Part shown: one piece after another, positions 36,501 to 43,424 of the stretch
Layout: each line of letters opens with the position of its first letter
How positions within the stretch are numbered: the first letter of the stretch is position 1
NCBI GenBank assembly: GCA_965227945.1
Contig: CBDDGQ010000005.1
Coordinates: 558,001-622,000 of the forward strand
DNA: 64,000 bases
Source of the DNA: Azorhizobium sp965227945
Lineage (GTDB): Bacteria > Pseudomonadota > Alphaproteobacteria > Rhizobiales > Xanthobacteraceae
Direction: 5' to 3'
The notes under the pieces: model-generated
Told to the model about the DNA's origin: nothing
What the model saw: the letters and a program-made list of their open reading frames with translations, nothing else
Databases searched by the model: none
Position numbers and translations under genes: made by a program

Positions 36501-39500
36501 GCGTTGGGCGGGGCCGGCGGCACCGGCAATGACGGCGGCCAGGTCTATGCGCAGATCAACGCGTCTCTTCTGACCAATGGCGCCAATGCCATCGGCCTTC
36601 TGGCGCAATCGGTGGGCGGCGGCGGCGGCATCGGCGGGTCGTCCACCGCCGGCGCCGGCGGCGGCGGCACGGTCACCACGTCGCTGGGGCTCGGCGGCAG
36701 CGGTGGCGCGGCCGGCAATGGCGGCTACGTGGCCATCCAGATGGACAGCCCCAACGGCGGGACCGTGAGCCTCTCCACCAAGGGCACCAATGCCTATGGC
36801 ATGCTGGTGCAATCCGTGGGCGGCGGCGGCGGCCTCGGTGGGGTGTCCAACGGCAGCGTCACCGGCTCCGGAGACGCGAACGTGACTTTCGCGCTGGGCG
36901 GCACGGGCGGCGCCGGTGGCGCCGGTGGCCAGGTCTCGGTCTATACCGGCATCGGCACCGTCACCACCAAGGGGGCGGGCGCCATCGGCCTGCTGGCCCA
37001 GTCGGTGGGCGGCGGCGGCGGAGCGGGCGGCACCTCTGACGTGATGGCTTCTGCGTCCTCCAGCAACAACGTGTCCGCCTATGCGGGCGGGCTGGCATTG
37101 GGCGGCAATGGGGGCAGCGGCGGTGCGGGCGGCGTCGTCGGCGTGTTAAACCAGATGACCACCAATACAGCGGGGGCGTTCGCGCCGGCGGTGGTGGCCC
37201 AGTCCATCGCCGGCGGCGGCGGCTTGGCGGCCGGAACCGCCGACCTCTCGGGCAATCTGGCCACCGCCTCGGTCACCCTCTCGCTCGGCGGTACCAGCGG
37301 CCTCGGCGGCACTGCCGGGGTGGTGACGCTGACCAATAACGCCAACGTCACCACCAGCGGCGTGGATTCTTACGGAGTGGTCGGCCAGTCCATCGCTGGC
37401 GGCGGCGGCCTCGCCGGCACCGTCATGACGGGTAACAGCACGTCGAACCTGACCGCGTCTCCCACCGCAAGCCTCGGCGCGGCCGGCACCGGAAGCGGCA
37501 ATGGCGGCACCGTCATCGTGCAGGACAATTACGATATCACCACCACCGGCGCCCGCTCCATCGGGCTCATCGCCCAGTCGATCGGTGGCGGCGGCGGCCT
37601 CGTCGCCTTGCCCACCATCAACCAGGCCAGCACCACGGTGACGGGGACCACGGTGCTGGGCGGCGCGGCCGGCGGCAATGGTGGTGCGGTCTCCGCCGCC
37701 ACCAACGGCATGATCAGCACCACCGGTGCGTTTGCGTCCGGCGTGGTGGCGCAGTCCATCGGCGGCGGCGGTGGCATGTCCACGGTGCCCAGCGTGCTCA
37801 CCCTGGGCGGCACGGGCGGCGGCGACGGCGGTGCCGTCACGGTGGTCGCAGGCCCCATTTCCACCACCGGGGGCGGGGCGGTGGGCCTCATCGCCCAGAG
37901 CATCGGCGGTGGCGGCGGCGTCGGCCATGGCATGACCTCCGTCACCTTCGCCAACAGCAGCGCTGCGGGCAATGCCGGCGCGGTGCAGGTCAATGTGGAA
38001 GGGCCGATCACCACGTCCGGCACCAATGCGGTCGGCGTGCTGGCGCAATCCATCGGCGGCGGCGGCGGCGCGGGGCTCACCAACAATGTCGCCCTCACCG
38101 CCAACACGCCGGCCGGAAACGGCACCGGGGGCGCGGTCACCGTGGTGGTGAACGCACCGATCACCACCACCGGCGCGGGGGCTGACGGCGTCATCGCGCA
38201 GTCGGCAAGCAATGGCGGCGGCCTCATCCAGAACGGCACCACCATGCAAGTGGTGACCGGCAGCGCCGCCACCTCGGGCAAGGTGACCGTCACCGTCAAC
38301 AAGAGCGGCTCGGTGAGCGCCACGGGCAGCGGCGCCACCGGCATCCTGGCCCAGGGCAATGGGGATCCGGTGATCACCATCGCGTCCGGCGCCAGCGTCA
38401 CCGGTGGCGTGGGCGGCACCGGCATCACCAGCGACGGCACCCTGACCGTCCTGACCAATGGCGGCACCCTCTCCACCGCGGACGGCGTCGGGGGGCTGGC
38501 CATCAAGACCCTCACGGGGGTGGCGCAGGTCACCAACAGCGGCACGGTGCTGGGCAATCTCAGCCTCACCAGCGGGGCTGCCAACAGCGTGCTGAATCTG
38601 GCCTCCGGCACCCTGCTGGCGGGCAATTCGCTGGATCTGGGCGGCACCGGCGTGCTGACCAATGCGGGCACGCTGCAAAGCGGCGCCAGCGGGGTCTCCG
38701 CCACGGTGATTTCCGGCGCCCTGGTGCAGACCTCAAGCGGCGTGCTGGTGGCCAAGGTGAGCCCGCAGACCGGCCAGTCGGACACCTTCCGCATCACCGG
38801 CACGGCGAGCCTGGGCGGCACGGTGCGGCCCCAACTGATGAACCCCGGCACCATCGCCGCCGGCACCACCTTGTCGCAGCTGGTGAGCGCCGATGGCGGG
38901 CTGTCCCTGGCGGGGCTGGAGGTGGCCGGCGCCACGGCAGCCGTGCGCTATGGCCTCAGCAGCAGCGGCAGCGGCCTGACCCTCAACACCACCGTCAACT
39001 TCATGCCCGCGGGCCTGTCGGCGCACGGTCTGGAGGTGGGTGCGGTGGTGACCGCCGTGCAGGCGCGCGGCAGCTCGACCTTCTTCCAGAGCGCGGTGCC
39101 GATCCTGCTCGCCACGCCCACCGTCGCCGGACTGGGCGGGGCCTATGGCACCCTGGCGGGCGATGTGGTCTCGCTGGTGCCGCAGGCGACCATCGGCCAG
39201 ACCGAACTGGCCCTCAATGCCATCAACACCCAGATGGATGCCTGGCGGGTGGGCACGCCGACGTCCCCGCAAGGGCGTACCGGTGCAGGGGCCGCGGCGG
39301 GTGAAGGCTCCTGGCTGGCCCGCAACGGCTGGGCGACCACGTTGGCCATGGCCAACACCGGCGCTGGCCTCTCCGGACCCACCTACGGCGGTGCCATGGG
39401 CATCGACGGTGAACTGCCCGGCGCCCCGGTGCTGCTGGGCGCCTCGCTGAGCCTCACGGAGAGCACGCTGACCAACAGCGCGCCCAATGCGTCGGTGACC

Positions 39501-40142
39501 ACCAGCTATGGCGGCCTCGGCCTCTATGGGATGGTGCGCGCCGGCCCCGCTTATGTGTCCGGCATCGGCTATCTGGGCTATGGCAGCGCCTCGTTCGCCC
39601 GCAACCTCTATGGCATGGGGCTGAACCTCGCCACCAACACCGGCTTCCAGAGCACCATTCTGGCCGGCCGGCTGGAGGCGGGCTATGCCTTCGATTTGCC
39701 GGGCGGGGCGGCGCATGTGACGCCGTTCGCGGCGGTGCAGCCGATCCAGGTCTGGCAGAGCGGCGCGTCGGATTATTTCATCACCCAATCCAGCGGCCTG
39801 ACCTATGACGCCGCCAGCATCACCGCGCTGCCGGCCTATCTGGGCGTGCAGCTGGATGGCCAGTCGTGGCTGGCCAACGGACTGAAGCTGGCACCGGTGC
39901 TGCGCCTCGCCTGGATGCATGACTTCATGCCCAGCCGGACGGTGTCGCGCAGCTTCCTGGAGCTGCCCGGCTTCAGCTTCTCCGGCACCGGCCTGCCGAC
40001 GGTGAGCGATGCCGCGGTGATCCACGCCGGCCTGCAACTGGCGGGCAGCTCCAACGTCAGCGTCACGGCGGCGTTCGACGGCCAGTTCTCGTCCAGCTAC
40101 AGCAGCGTCGGCGGCTCCGGCACCCTGCGCATCACCTGGTAA
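27558..40142 (+). CDS. Giant Gly/Ser-rich repeat autotransporter (type Va adhesin-like)
   Basis: A single uninterrupted frame of 4194 residues. The signal peptide runs to about residue 50 (VLGPAGPALAQTS). The passenger is about 3.8 kaa and contains roughly fifty units of ~60-90 residues, each marked by AQSIGGGGGNGG or AQSVGGGGGNGG followed by a hydrophobic strand (e.g. VSLGLGGSGGTGG), which suggests a very long beta-helix. The last ~290 residues (from about GEGSWLARNGW) are a 12-strand autotransporter barrel ending in LRITW, with the terminal aromatic residue expected for BamA recognition. GTG 27558 has GGAGG seven bases upstream; ATG 27591 with GAGG eight bases upstream is equally possible. 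No protease or lectin motif is visible; surface adhesion or biofilm function is inferred from class. Confidence 0.93.
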   Translation: MGHILRDEVESMLRPGLSGLHRVPASGRSALALTVALSVLGPAGPALAQTSNATIGPQYVLQNQQTGQSGSGGYGCPDSNGYEANVGGGHTGDTGQTITATYTNTLSGTANYDGTFVLAGSTGGAGGNGGNSSNAALCLDGGAINGGVGATGSLGGTVTITTQGTSTTPLNGTGIVVYSAGGTGGNGGSSQTDGGYGGSGGQGGAGGYVQLTNSAPIITASVGAVGLAALSVGGNGGNGGNGAGGGNGGSGGAGGVGGTVMLSNSGSINAYQSIPIYAESVGGYGANGGSGGGGYWIFGGGGSGGGGGYGANAGEVIVVNTGTLASGGLGARGIEAQSVGGGGGDAGVSYGLGVLGAAGGPAGNGASVVINNSGSINMSNGSSIGLAAQSIGGAGGTGGLAFGSGVSSVLVGGSDTGGDGGGGGVAGSVTVINTGAICTGDSCNHGPAPSMSAGGAFGVQAQSIGGGGGTGGFGVAATDIGAAVALGGAGGNGGAGGTVFVSNTGSISTQEVNSAGILAQSIGGGGGSAGGAVSLSLSTVAGAAISHGGSGGSGGSGSSVGVNCTSSAAGSAYGAGCSPTGEAWLYALGTGTISTNGTGSTGILAQSIGGGGGTGGYAVSLSGASVAAFSLALGGSGGSGGWGGNAYAGTGGLNVTTGGSDSAGVLAQSIGGGGGNAGSSIAGAIAEGASIAVAVGAKGGSGGAAVTASVNNQGGNITTSGDRSPGLVAQSIGGGGGNGGAAITASAGESVAVNLALGGSGGSGGTGGWAFVYNEPASGAGGAGTINTTGYQSSAIVAQSIGGGGGNGGYSVSATLSLGETLGAGIGGLGGSGNYANSVVVVNSGGGLSAYGGGAPIILAQSIGGGGGNGGFVASSNVGLSGSASLSVGGSGGAGSTGGSVTVDNYSQISSPGEVLLANGQVVTSGAATYGNAPGILAQSIGGGGGAGGFAAAGSVTGTYAATLAVGGSGGSGGNAGAVTLYNSGSVSLYGPLSAGLVAQSLGGAGGTGGFAVGTGLSNGASVAAAIGGGGGSGGTSGAVSVTQADPSTSITTIGQQSPAIMAQSIGGSGGSGGWDIAGSLAGAGTASVGLGGSGGAGGHASTVSVLANGVLTTDGLISPGILAQSIGGAGGNGGFSAGAAGSIAFAADVTIGGGGGSGGAAGTVTVNASDQVITWFSQSPGILAQSIGGSGGNGGFAIAGSGSTGGGDAKVSVGGAGATGGGGGSGQNAGDVGIVATNISTQGYQSVGILAQSIGGAGGNGGSSRAFSLSGAGSDVNGYSASVAVGGNGASGGNGGAVGLSQAGYVQVGTSLQGNDLAPGILAQSIGGSGGNAGSADANAIASTAAVAVAIGGGGANGGNGGQVGVSSNQYLTSGGVFTTGAQSSAIVAQSIGGGGGNGGWSQATASSNQYAAGVAIGGYGAGGGAGGMVGVATGGTLVTYGASSNGIFAQSIGGGGGNGGAASTNTSAGQGSELQGGVTSVAGAGVANTADSISSAASSFSSSSSSGNSAKSDKPANGIAASLAIGGTAGQGGSGNEVGVSSNSAITTFGTLSDGIFAQSVGGGGGNGGAASTNADGSSYAASMSLGGSAGTGGSGGAVLVSATNNIQTQGQQSAGIFAQSVGGGGGNGGSSSSTTTGGQAAVTFALGGLGGDGATGNSVTVSSGAPSIFTIINTLGAQSTGLFAQSVGGGGGNGGSTTVSASSPGTQSTAGSTTTASTGAVSGSASGTQTTASAGQSDGKGATQASGNGSQNTTTGGNALAMGLGGSAGSGGSGGAVSVSNYAAILTGIPWGGGALPTVSPDNSPALFAQSVGGGGGNGGSSTSNASANENAVSLSMGGSGSSGGNGGSVSVITVGSLMTLGNNSSALLAQSVGGGGGNGGASSTTSSAGGTMSLAMGLGGSGSGGGTGGAVTVTVSPPIFNEIVTYGANAYGIFAQSVGGGGGSGGALIAGATGGSTNDSSSASSSASSTGTSTSNSNGVALAMGLGGGGAGGAGGQVSVTSAAPIVTVGATSYGLFAQSVGGGGGAGGASTTNANSGTYALSLGLGGSGGTGGSGGTVAATQTASISTAGTNAYGLFGQSIGGGGGAAGAVNATSAGGGDANMALALGGSGGSGQVGGAVSLATTGPISTTGAGATAILAQSIGGGGGSGGASTTSASGGDTSASLSLGGTGGTGNDGGTVSVLSTTTVSTSGSGAAGIVAQSVGGGGGNGGASTTTANSGTYAVSLGLGGSGGTGGTGGTVTVTQFGVISTAGTNAYGLFGQSIGGGGGAAGAVNATSAGGGDANMALALGGSGGSGQVGGAVSLATTGPISTTGAGATAILAQSIGGGGGSGGASTTSASGGDTSASLSLGGTGGTGSDGGTVSVLSTTTVSTSGSGAAGIVAQSVGGGGGNGGAASTTAAGGTYGAALSLGGGAGTGGIGGLVSVSTQGNILTQGQQSAGIFAQSVGGGGGNGGSSASTTSGGQAAVTFALGGSGGDGATGNAVNVASGSSTAATYISTLGAQSTGLFAQSVGGGGGNGGSTTVSASAPGTSSSSGSTATAATGTTSGSAGQSTTTGGNALSLGLGGAAGSGGAGGAVTVANYAGIFTGIPLTGQILTAAPDNAPALFAQSVGGGGGNGGSSTSNAAANENAVSLSLGGSGSAGGNGGTVTVTTIGTLQTAGNTSSAVVAQSVGGGGGNGGSSSTTTSAGGTMSLALGLGGSGSGGGTGGTVAVTVTAPVSLGGYFGIATFGATSYGIFAQSVGGGGGFGGAFIGAATGATSSDPSTASATGSSSGASTSASTGVALAMGLGGSGGAGGAGGQVSVTSAAPITTFGATSYGLFAQSVGGGGGAGGASTTNANSGTYAVSLGLGGSGGSGGIGGTVDVTQTATIATSGSNAYGLFAQSVGGGGGAAGAANATTSSGGEANIALALGGSGGSGQVGGAVSVLTTAETGTQGAGASAVVAQSIGGGGGAGGASTSSSSKGQLSATLALGGAGGTGNDGGQVYAQINASLLTNGANAIGLLAQSVGGGGGIGGSSTAGAGGGGTVTTSLGLGGSGGAAGNGGYVAIQMDSPNGGTVSLSTKGTNAYGMLVQSVGGGGGLGGVSNGSVTGSGDANVTFALGGTGGAGGAGGQVSVYTGIGTVTTKGAGAIGLLAQSVGGGGGAGGTSDVMASASSSNNVSAYAGGLALGGNGGSGGAGGVVGVLNQMTTNTAGAFAPAVVAQSIAGGGGLAAGTADLSGNLATASVTLSLGGTSGLGGTAGVVTLTNNANVTTSGVDSYGVVGQSIAGGGGLAGTVMTGNSTSNLTASPTASLGAAGTGSGNGGTVIVQDNYDITTTGARSIGLIAQSIGGGGGLVALPTINQASTTVTGTTVLGGAAGGNGGAVSAATNGMISTTGAFASGVVAQSIGGGGGMSTVPSVLTLGGTGGGDGGAVTVVAGPISTTGGGAVGLIAQSIGGGGGVGHGMTSVTFANSSAAGNAGAVQVNVEGPITTSGTNAVGVLAQSIGGGGGAGLTNNVALTANTPAGNGTGGAVTVVVNAPITTTGAGADGVIAQSASNGGGLIQNGTTMQVVTGSAATSGKVTVTVNKSGSVSATGSGATGILAQGNGDPVITIASGASVTGGVGGTGITSDGTLTVLTNGGTLSTADGVGGLAIKTLTGVAQVTNSGTVLGNLSLTSGAANSVLNLASGTLLAGNSLDLGGTGVLTNAGTLQSGASGVSATVISGALVQTSSGVLVAKVSPQTGQSDTFRITGTASLGGTVRPQLMNPGTIAAGTTLSQLVSADGGLSLAGLEVAGATAAVRYGLSSSGSGLTLNTTVNFMPAGLSAHGLEVGAVVTAVQARGSSTFFQSAVPILLATPTVAGLGGAYGTLAGDVVSLVPQATIGQTELALNAINTQMDAWRVGTPTSPQGRTGAGAAAGEGSWLARNGWATTLAMANTGAGLSGPTYGGAMGIDGELPGAPVLLGASLSLTESTLTNSAPNASVTTSYGGLGLYGMVRAGPAYVSGIGYLGYGSASFARNLYGMGLNLATNTGFQSTILAGRLEAGYAFDLPGGAAHVTPFAAVQPIQVWQSGASDYFITQSSGLTYDAASITALPAYLGVQLDGQSWLANGLKLAPVLRLAWMHDFMPSRTVSRSFLELPGFSFSGTGLPTVSDAAVIHAGLQLAGSSNVSVTAAFDGQFSSSYSSVGGSGTLRITW
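32391..36180 (+). repeat. Long-range segmental duplication inside the giant autotransporter
   Basis: A block starting at 32391 (QGQQSAGIFAQSVGGGGGNG) reappears at 34881, and the order of distinctive units is kept: GGQAAVTFALGG, LGAQSTGLFAQSVGG, SNASANENAVSLSMGG, NSGTYALSLGLGG. The offset is 2490 bp at the left end and 2430 bp near 33571/36001, so small in-frame indels followed. Copies are roughly 32391-33750 and 34881-36180, more diverged than the 552-bp repeat. Confidence 0.8.
33621..34724 (+). repeat. Tandem 552-bp duplication inside the giant autotransporter
   Basis: Units 33621-34172 and 34173-34724 are direct repeats of 552 bp (184 codons), each carrying three AQS/GQS motifs. Over 33781-34211 against 34333-34763 I count only three mismatches in 431 bases, two of them silent, so the copy is recent or kept similar by recombination. 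The frame is maintained. Confidence 0.9.
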
Positions 40143-40158
40143 GGGGGCGGCCGGGGGA

Positions 40159-41070
40159 TCAGACCGTGGGTTCCCCGGCGACGAGGCTGCCGGGGAACAT
40201 GCCGGCGCTGGCGAGGCCACTGGCCGAGGGCTTGCCGAGCGTGCTCGCCAGGGCGCGGGCGGCCTTGAGGATGGCGTCGAGATCGATGCCGGTGGCCAGC
40301 CCCATACGATCCAGCAGATAGACCACGTCCTCGGTCGCCACATTGCCGGTGGCGGCGGGGGCGAATGGGCAGCCACCGATGCCGCCGATGCTGGAATCCA
40401 CCGCATCGGCGCCGGATTCGGCCGCCGCCAGCACATTGGCGAGGCCGGTGCGGCGGGTGTCGTGGAAGTGGAAGCGGGCCCGCACGCCGGGCGCCATCTG
40501 GCGCAATCCGGCCAGGAGGGTGCGCACCTGGGCCGGCACGCCGCAGCCGATGGTGTCGGCCAGGGCGATCTCGTCGGGCGGGCAGGCGAGGGCCTGCTCA
40601 ATCACCCGGAACACCGTGGCGGGGGGCATCTCCCCTTCGAACGGGCAACCGAAGCTGGCGCCGATGGTCAGCGTGGTGAACAGCCCGGCATCGCGCGCCG
40701 CGCGGCCGACCCGCTGCCAGGCGGCCAGCGTCTCGGCGACCGCGACGCCCTGGTTGCGCCGGTTGAAGGTCTCGCTGGCGACGACGACGAAATTGATCTC
40801 CCGGCAGCCGGCGGCGCGGGCGCGCACGAAGCCTTTTTCGTTCAGCACCAGGCCGGAGGCGGACAGGCCCGGCAGGTGGGTGACGGCCCCACACACATCC
40901 TCCGCGTCCGCCATCTGTGGCACGCGGGCGGGATTGACGAAGCTGGTGACCTCGACGCGGCGCAGGCCGGCGCCCATGGCCCGGAGAATCAGCTTCACCT
41001 TGTCGGCGGTGGCCACCTGCGTCTTCTCGTTCTGCAGCCCGTCGCGGGGGGAGACTTCAATGATGTCCAT
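40159..41070 (-). CDS. HMG-CoA lyase family enzyme
   Basis: Cleaves a 3-hydroxy-3-methylglutaryl-CoA-like substrate in an aldol-type reaction; the true substrate is not evident. From ATG 41070 the protein has 303 residues of the HMGL TIM-barrel family: MDIIEVSPRDGLQNEKTQVA carries the substrate/metal-binding Arg-Asp, FHFHDTRRTGLANVLAA the metal-binding histidines, and GIGGCPFAPAATGNVATED the active-site Cys loop. It is divergent from the CoA-transferase gene, with which it plausibly works: a CoA-transferase activates a hydroxy-dicarboxylate and this enzyme splits the thioester. The giant autotransporter converges on it with a 16-base gap. Confidence 0.9.
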   Translation of the reverse strand: MDIIEVSPRDGLQNEKTQVATADKVKLILRAMGAGLRRVEVTSFVNPARVPQMADAEDVCGAVTHLPGLSASGLVLNEKGFVRARAAGCREINFVVVASETFNRRNQGVAVAETLAAWQRVGRAARDAGLFTTLTIGASFGCPFEGEMPPATVFRVIEQALACPPDEIALADTIGCGVPAQVRTLLAGLRQMAPGVRARFHFHDTRRTGLANVLAAAESGADAVDSSIGGIGGCPFAPAATGNVATEDVVYLLDRMGLATGIDLDAILKAARALASTLGKPSASGLASAGMFPGSLVAGEPTV

Positions 41071-41125
41071 GGCGCAAGCGTCGTCCTCCGTGGGCTGTCG
41101 GTGGCGGGGCGGCGCCAAAAAAAAC

Positions 41126-41154
41126 TTGGTCGCCCTGCCGCAATGAGCTAAATA
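41126..41154 (+). promoter_or_regulatory. Weak candidate promoter upstream of the CoA-transferase
   Basis: TTGGTC (41126-41131) and TAAATA (41149-41154) have a 17-base spacer, but each matches consensus at only three positions. If used, transcription starts near 41161, just before the palindrome at 41166, so a bound repressor would block it. Confidence 0.3.
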
Positions 41155-41165
41155 GCAAAGAAATG

Positions 41166-41177
41166 TTGTCCGGACAA
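41166..41177. promoter_or_regulatory. GntR-type operator palindrome TTGTCCGGACAA (copy 1)
   Basis: A perfect 12-bp palindrome followed by ATAA, located between the divergent HMG-CoA lyase and CoA-transferase genes and 17 bases before the CoA-transferase start. An identical 16-base string recurs at 43388. The TTGT-N4-ACAA layout suits HutC-type GntR repressors, and such a gene lies between the two copies. Confidence 0.75.
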
Positions 41178-41194
41178 ATAACAGGAGGAAGCAC

Positions 41195-42436
41195 ATGGCG
41201 GACAGTCGGCACCGGGCGCCGTTCGGCCCTTTGGCGGACCTGCGCGTGATCGAGATGGGGCAATTGTTGGCGGGTCCGTTCTGTGGGCAGCTCCTGGCGG
41301 ACTTCGGCGCCGAGGTCATCAAGGTGGAAGCGCCGGGCGTGGGTGACCCCATGCGGGAATGGGGGCGCGAGAAGCCGCACGGCCAGTCGCTGTGGTGGCC
41401 GGTGATCGCCCGCAACAAGAAGTCCGTGGAGATCAACGCCCGTTTGCCCGCCGGCCAGGACCTGCTGCGGCAATTGGTGGCCAAGGCGGACGTGCTGCTG
41501 GAGAATTTCCGCCCCGGCACGCTGGAGAAATGGGGCCTCAGCTATGAAGAGCTGGCGGCCATCAACCCCCGCCTGGTGATGATCCGCGTCTCCGGCTACG
41601 GCCAGACCGGGCCTTATGCGGGCAAGGCCGGTTACGGCGCCATCGGCGAAGCCATGGGCGGCCTGCGCTATGTGGTGGGCGATCCCTCCACCCCGCCGAG
41701 CCGCATGGGCATTTCCATCGGCGATACGCTCGCCGCCACGTTTGCCTGCCTCGGCGGCCTGATGGCGCTGCATGCGCGCGAGCGCACCGGCCGCGGCCAG
41801 GTGGTGGACAGCGCCATCTACGAGGCGGTGCTGGCGATGATGGAATCCCTGGTCACCGAATATGACCAGGGCAATTACATCCGTGAGCGCACCGGGCCGA
41901 TCCTGCCCAACATCGCCCCCTCCAATGTCTATCCCACCCAGGAAGGCACCTATGTGCTGATCGCCGCCAACCAGGACACGGTGTTCAAGCGCCTCGCCGC
42001 GGCCATGGGCCAGCCGGAGCTGGCCAGTGATCCGCGCTATGCCACCCACACCGCCCGCGGCGCCCGCCAGGCGGAACTGGACGCCATGATTGCGGCCTGG
42101 TCGCGCACCTTGCCGGCGGCGGAACTGGGGCGGATCCTGGACGCGGCCGGGGTGCCGCGGGGCGACATATATCGCGCCCCGGACATGCTGGAGGACGCCC
42201 ATTTCAAGGCCCGCGAGGCCATTGTGCGGGTGGCCCATCCGGCGTTCGGCAGCCTGCGCATGCAGAACACCTTCCCCCGCTTGTCGGAGACGCCGGGCCG
42301 CGTGGTGAGTTGCGGACCGGAGCTGGGCGAGCACAATGCCTATGTGTTCGAGACCCTGCTGGGCCTGGATGCGGCACAGATCGGCGATCTGGTGAAGGGC
42401 GGGGTGATCGGCCGGCCCCTGCAGACGGCAGCCTGA
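41195..42436 (+). CDS. CaiB/BaiF family III CoA-transferase
   Basis: Moves CoA between a donor thioester (often succinyl-CoA) and a carboxylic acid through an aspartyl-anhydride/CoA thioester intermediate. The protein has 413 residues. LADLRVIEMGQLLAGPFCGQ opens the Rossmann-like core, ENFRPGTLEKWGL follows near residue 103, and Asp177 in MGISIGDTLAATFA matches the position of the catalytic Asp of formyl-CoA transferase. A strong AGGAGGA ribosome-binding site lies seven bases upstream of the ATG. The acid activated here is unknown. gntR follows after 38 bases, so the two are probably co-transcribed from behind operator copy 1. Confidence 0.92.
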   Translation: MADSRHRAPFGPLADLRVIEMGQLLAGPFCGQLLADFGAEVIKVEAPGVGDPMREWGREKPHGQSLWWPVIARNKKSVEINARLPAGQDLLRQLVAKADVLLENFRPGTLEKWGLSYEELAAINPRLVMIRVSGYGQTGPYAGKAGYGAIGEAMGGLRYVVGDPSTPPSRMGISIGDTLAATFACLGGLMALHARERTGRGQVVDSAIYEAVLAMMESLVTEYDQGNYIRERTGPILPNIAPSNVYPTQEGTYVLIAANQDTVFKRLAAAMGQPELASDPRYATHTARGARQAELDAMIAAWSRTLPAAELGRILDAAGVPRGDIYRAPDMLEDAHFKAREAIVRVAHPAFGSLRMQNTFPRLSETPGRVVSCGPELGEHNAYVFETLLGLDAAQIGDLVKGGVIGRPLQTAA

Positions 42437-42474
42437 GCGCTGCCGGTCTTTTTCACGGCCGAGGGGTGGGATAG

Positions 42475-43350
42475 ATGTTGCCAATGAAGATCAGCGCACC
42501 CGCGTCCGGCCCGCCGCCGCCCGTTGAGTCCGGGGGCGCGGCATCGCGTCCGGGCGTCGCCGCACCGGGCGCGGCAAAGGCGCGGGAAGCGCAGGCGCGC
42601 GCGCCCGCCGCGCTGACCGACGATCCGTCCTTCTATCGCCGGATCGCCCGCCAGGTGCAGGGGCAGATCGCCGACGGCACCTATGCGGTGGGCACGCTGC
42701 TGCCCACCGAGGCGGAGCTGTGCGCCACCCATGGGGCCAGCCGCTACACCATTCGCGCCGCCTTGAAGGAATTGATCGCGCTGGGCCTTATCGAGCGCCG
42801 GCAAGGGGCCGGCTCGCGGGTGGTGGCGAGCGCGCCCGCCAATGCCTATTCGCACACCATGCGGACGCTGGCGGAATTCTCGCAATATGCCCGCGACACC
42901 CATTTCGCCATCGACGAGGTGATGGTGGTGGCGCTCGATGCGGATGCCGCCGCCTTGCTGCGGGCGCCGCTGGGCAGTCGCTGGGTGCGGGTCAGCGGGG
43001 TGCGCTGGAGCACCGATCGCAGCACCGTGCTCGGCCACACCACGGTCTATGTGCATTTGCGGTTCGCCCCGCTCCTGGCCGATGTGGCGCAGACCACGGG
43101 GGCCATCTACGCCTTGGTGGAGCAGCGCTCCGGCGAGGCCATCATGGAGGCGGTGCAGGAGATCACCGCCCGGCCGATTCCCTCGGGGCCGGCGCGGGCG
43201 CTGAAGGTGCGGGCGGGCTCCATCGCCGTGTGCTGCCTGCGGCGCTATCTCGATGCCAGCGGCGGGGCCATGCTGACCTCGGTGAACTGGCATCTGGCGG
43301 ACCGCTTCTCCCATGTCATGACCATTCGACGCGGCGACTGGGCGCCTTAG
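42475..43350 (+). CDS. HutC-subfamily GntR transcriptional regulator
   Basis: Predicted ligand-responsive repressor of the surrounding catabolic genes. The protein has 291 residues, with about 50 low-complexity Ala/Pro residues first, so a later start (e.g. ATG 42484) is possible. The GntR winged helix spans about 52-115 (YRRIARQVQGQIADGTYAVG, then LPTEAELCATHGASRYTIRA), and a UTRA effector domain spans about 130-285 (VHLRFAPLLADVAQTTGAIY). It lies between two copies of TTGTCCGGACAA, one ahead of its own transcription unit and one ahead of the ABC operon, consistent with autoregulation and control of uptake. Confidence 0.92.
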   Translation: MLPMKISAPASGPPPPVESGGAASRPGVAAPGAAKAREAQARAPAALTDDPSFYRRIARQVQGQIADGTYAVGTLLPTEAELCATHGASRYTIRAALKELIALGLIERRQGAGSRVVASAPANAYSHTMRTLAEFSQYARDTHFAIDEVMVVALDADAAALLRAPLGSRWVRVSGVRWSTDRSTVLGHTTVYVHLRFAPLLADVAQTTGAIYALVEQRSGEAIMEAVQEITARPIPSGPARALKVRAGSIAVCCLRRYLDASGGAMLTSVNWHLADRFSHVMTIRRGDWAP

Positions 43351-43361
43351 CCCGAGGTCGG

Positions 43362-43389
43362 TTGACACGACCGTCGCCTCCGGTATCTT
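43362..43389 (+). promoter_or_regulatory. Predicted promoter of the ABC importer operon
   Basis: TTGACA (43362-43367), a perfect -35 box, is followed after 16 bases by TATCTT (43384-43389). The -10 element runs into the TTGTCCGGACAA palindrome starting at 43388, so repressor and RNA polymerase could not bind together. The start point would be near 43396. Confidence 0.55.
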
Positions 43390-43399
43390 GTCCGGACAA
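43388..43399. promoter_or_regulatory. GntR-type operator palindrome TTGTCCGGACAA (copy 2)
   Basis: Identical to copy 1 at 41166 including the four flanking bases ATAA on the right. It overlaps the -10 box of the predicted ABC operon promoter and lies 37 bases after the gntR stop. Confidence 0.75.
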
Positions 43400-43424
43400 A
43401 TAATGAAGCCTCCCCGATAAGGCC

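Noticed and set aside
27558..40142. CRISPR-like or satellite DNA array
   Set aside because: The repeats are coding, vary in spacing, keep frame throughout, and end in a clear autotransporter barrel; there are no spacers or cas genes.
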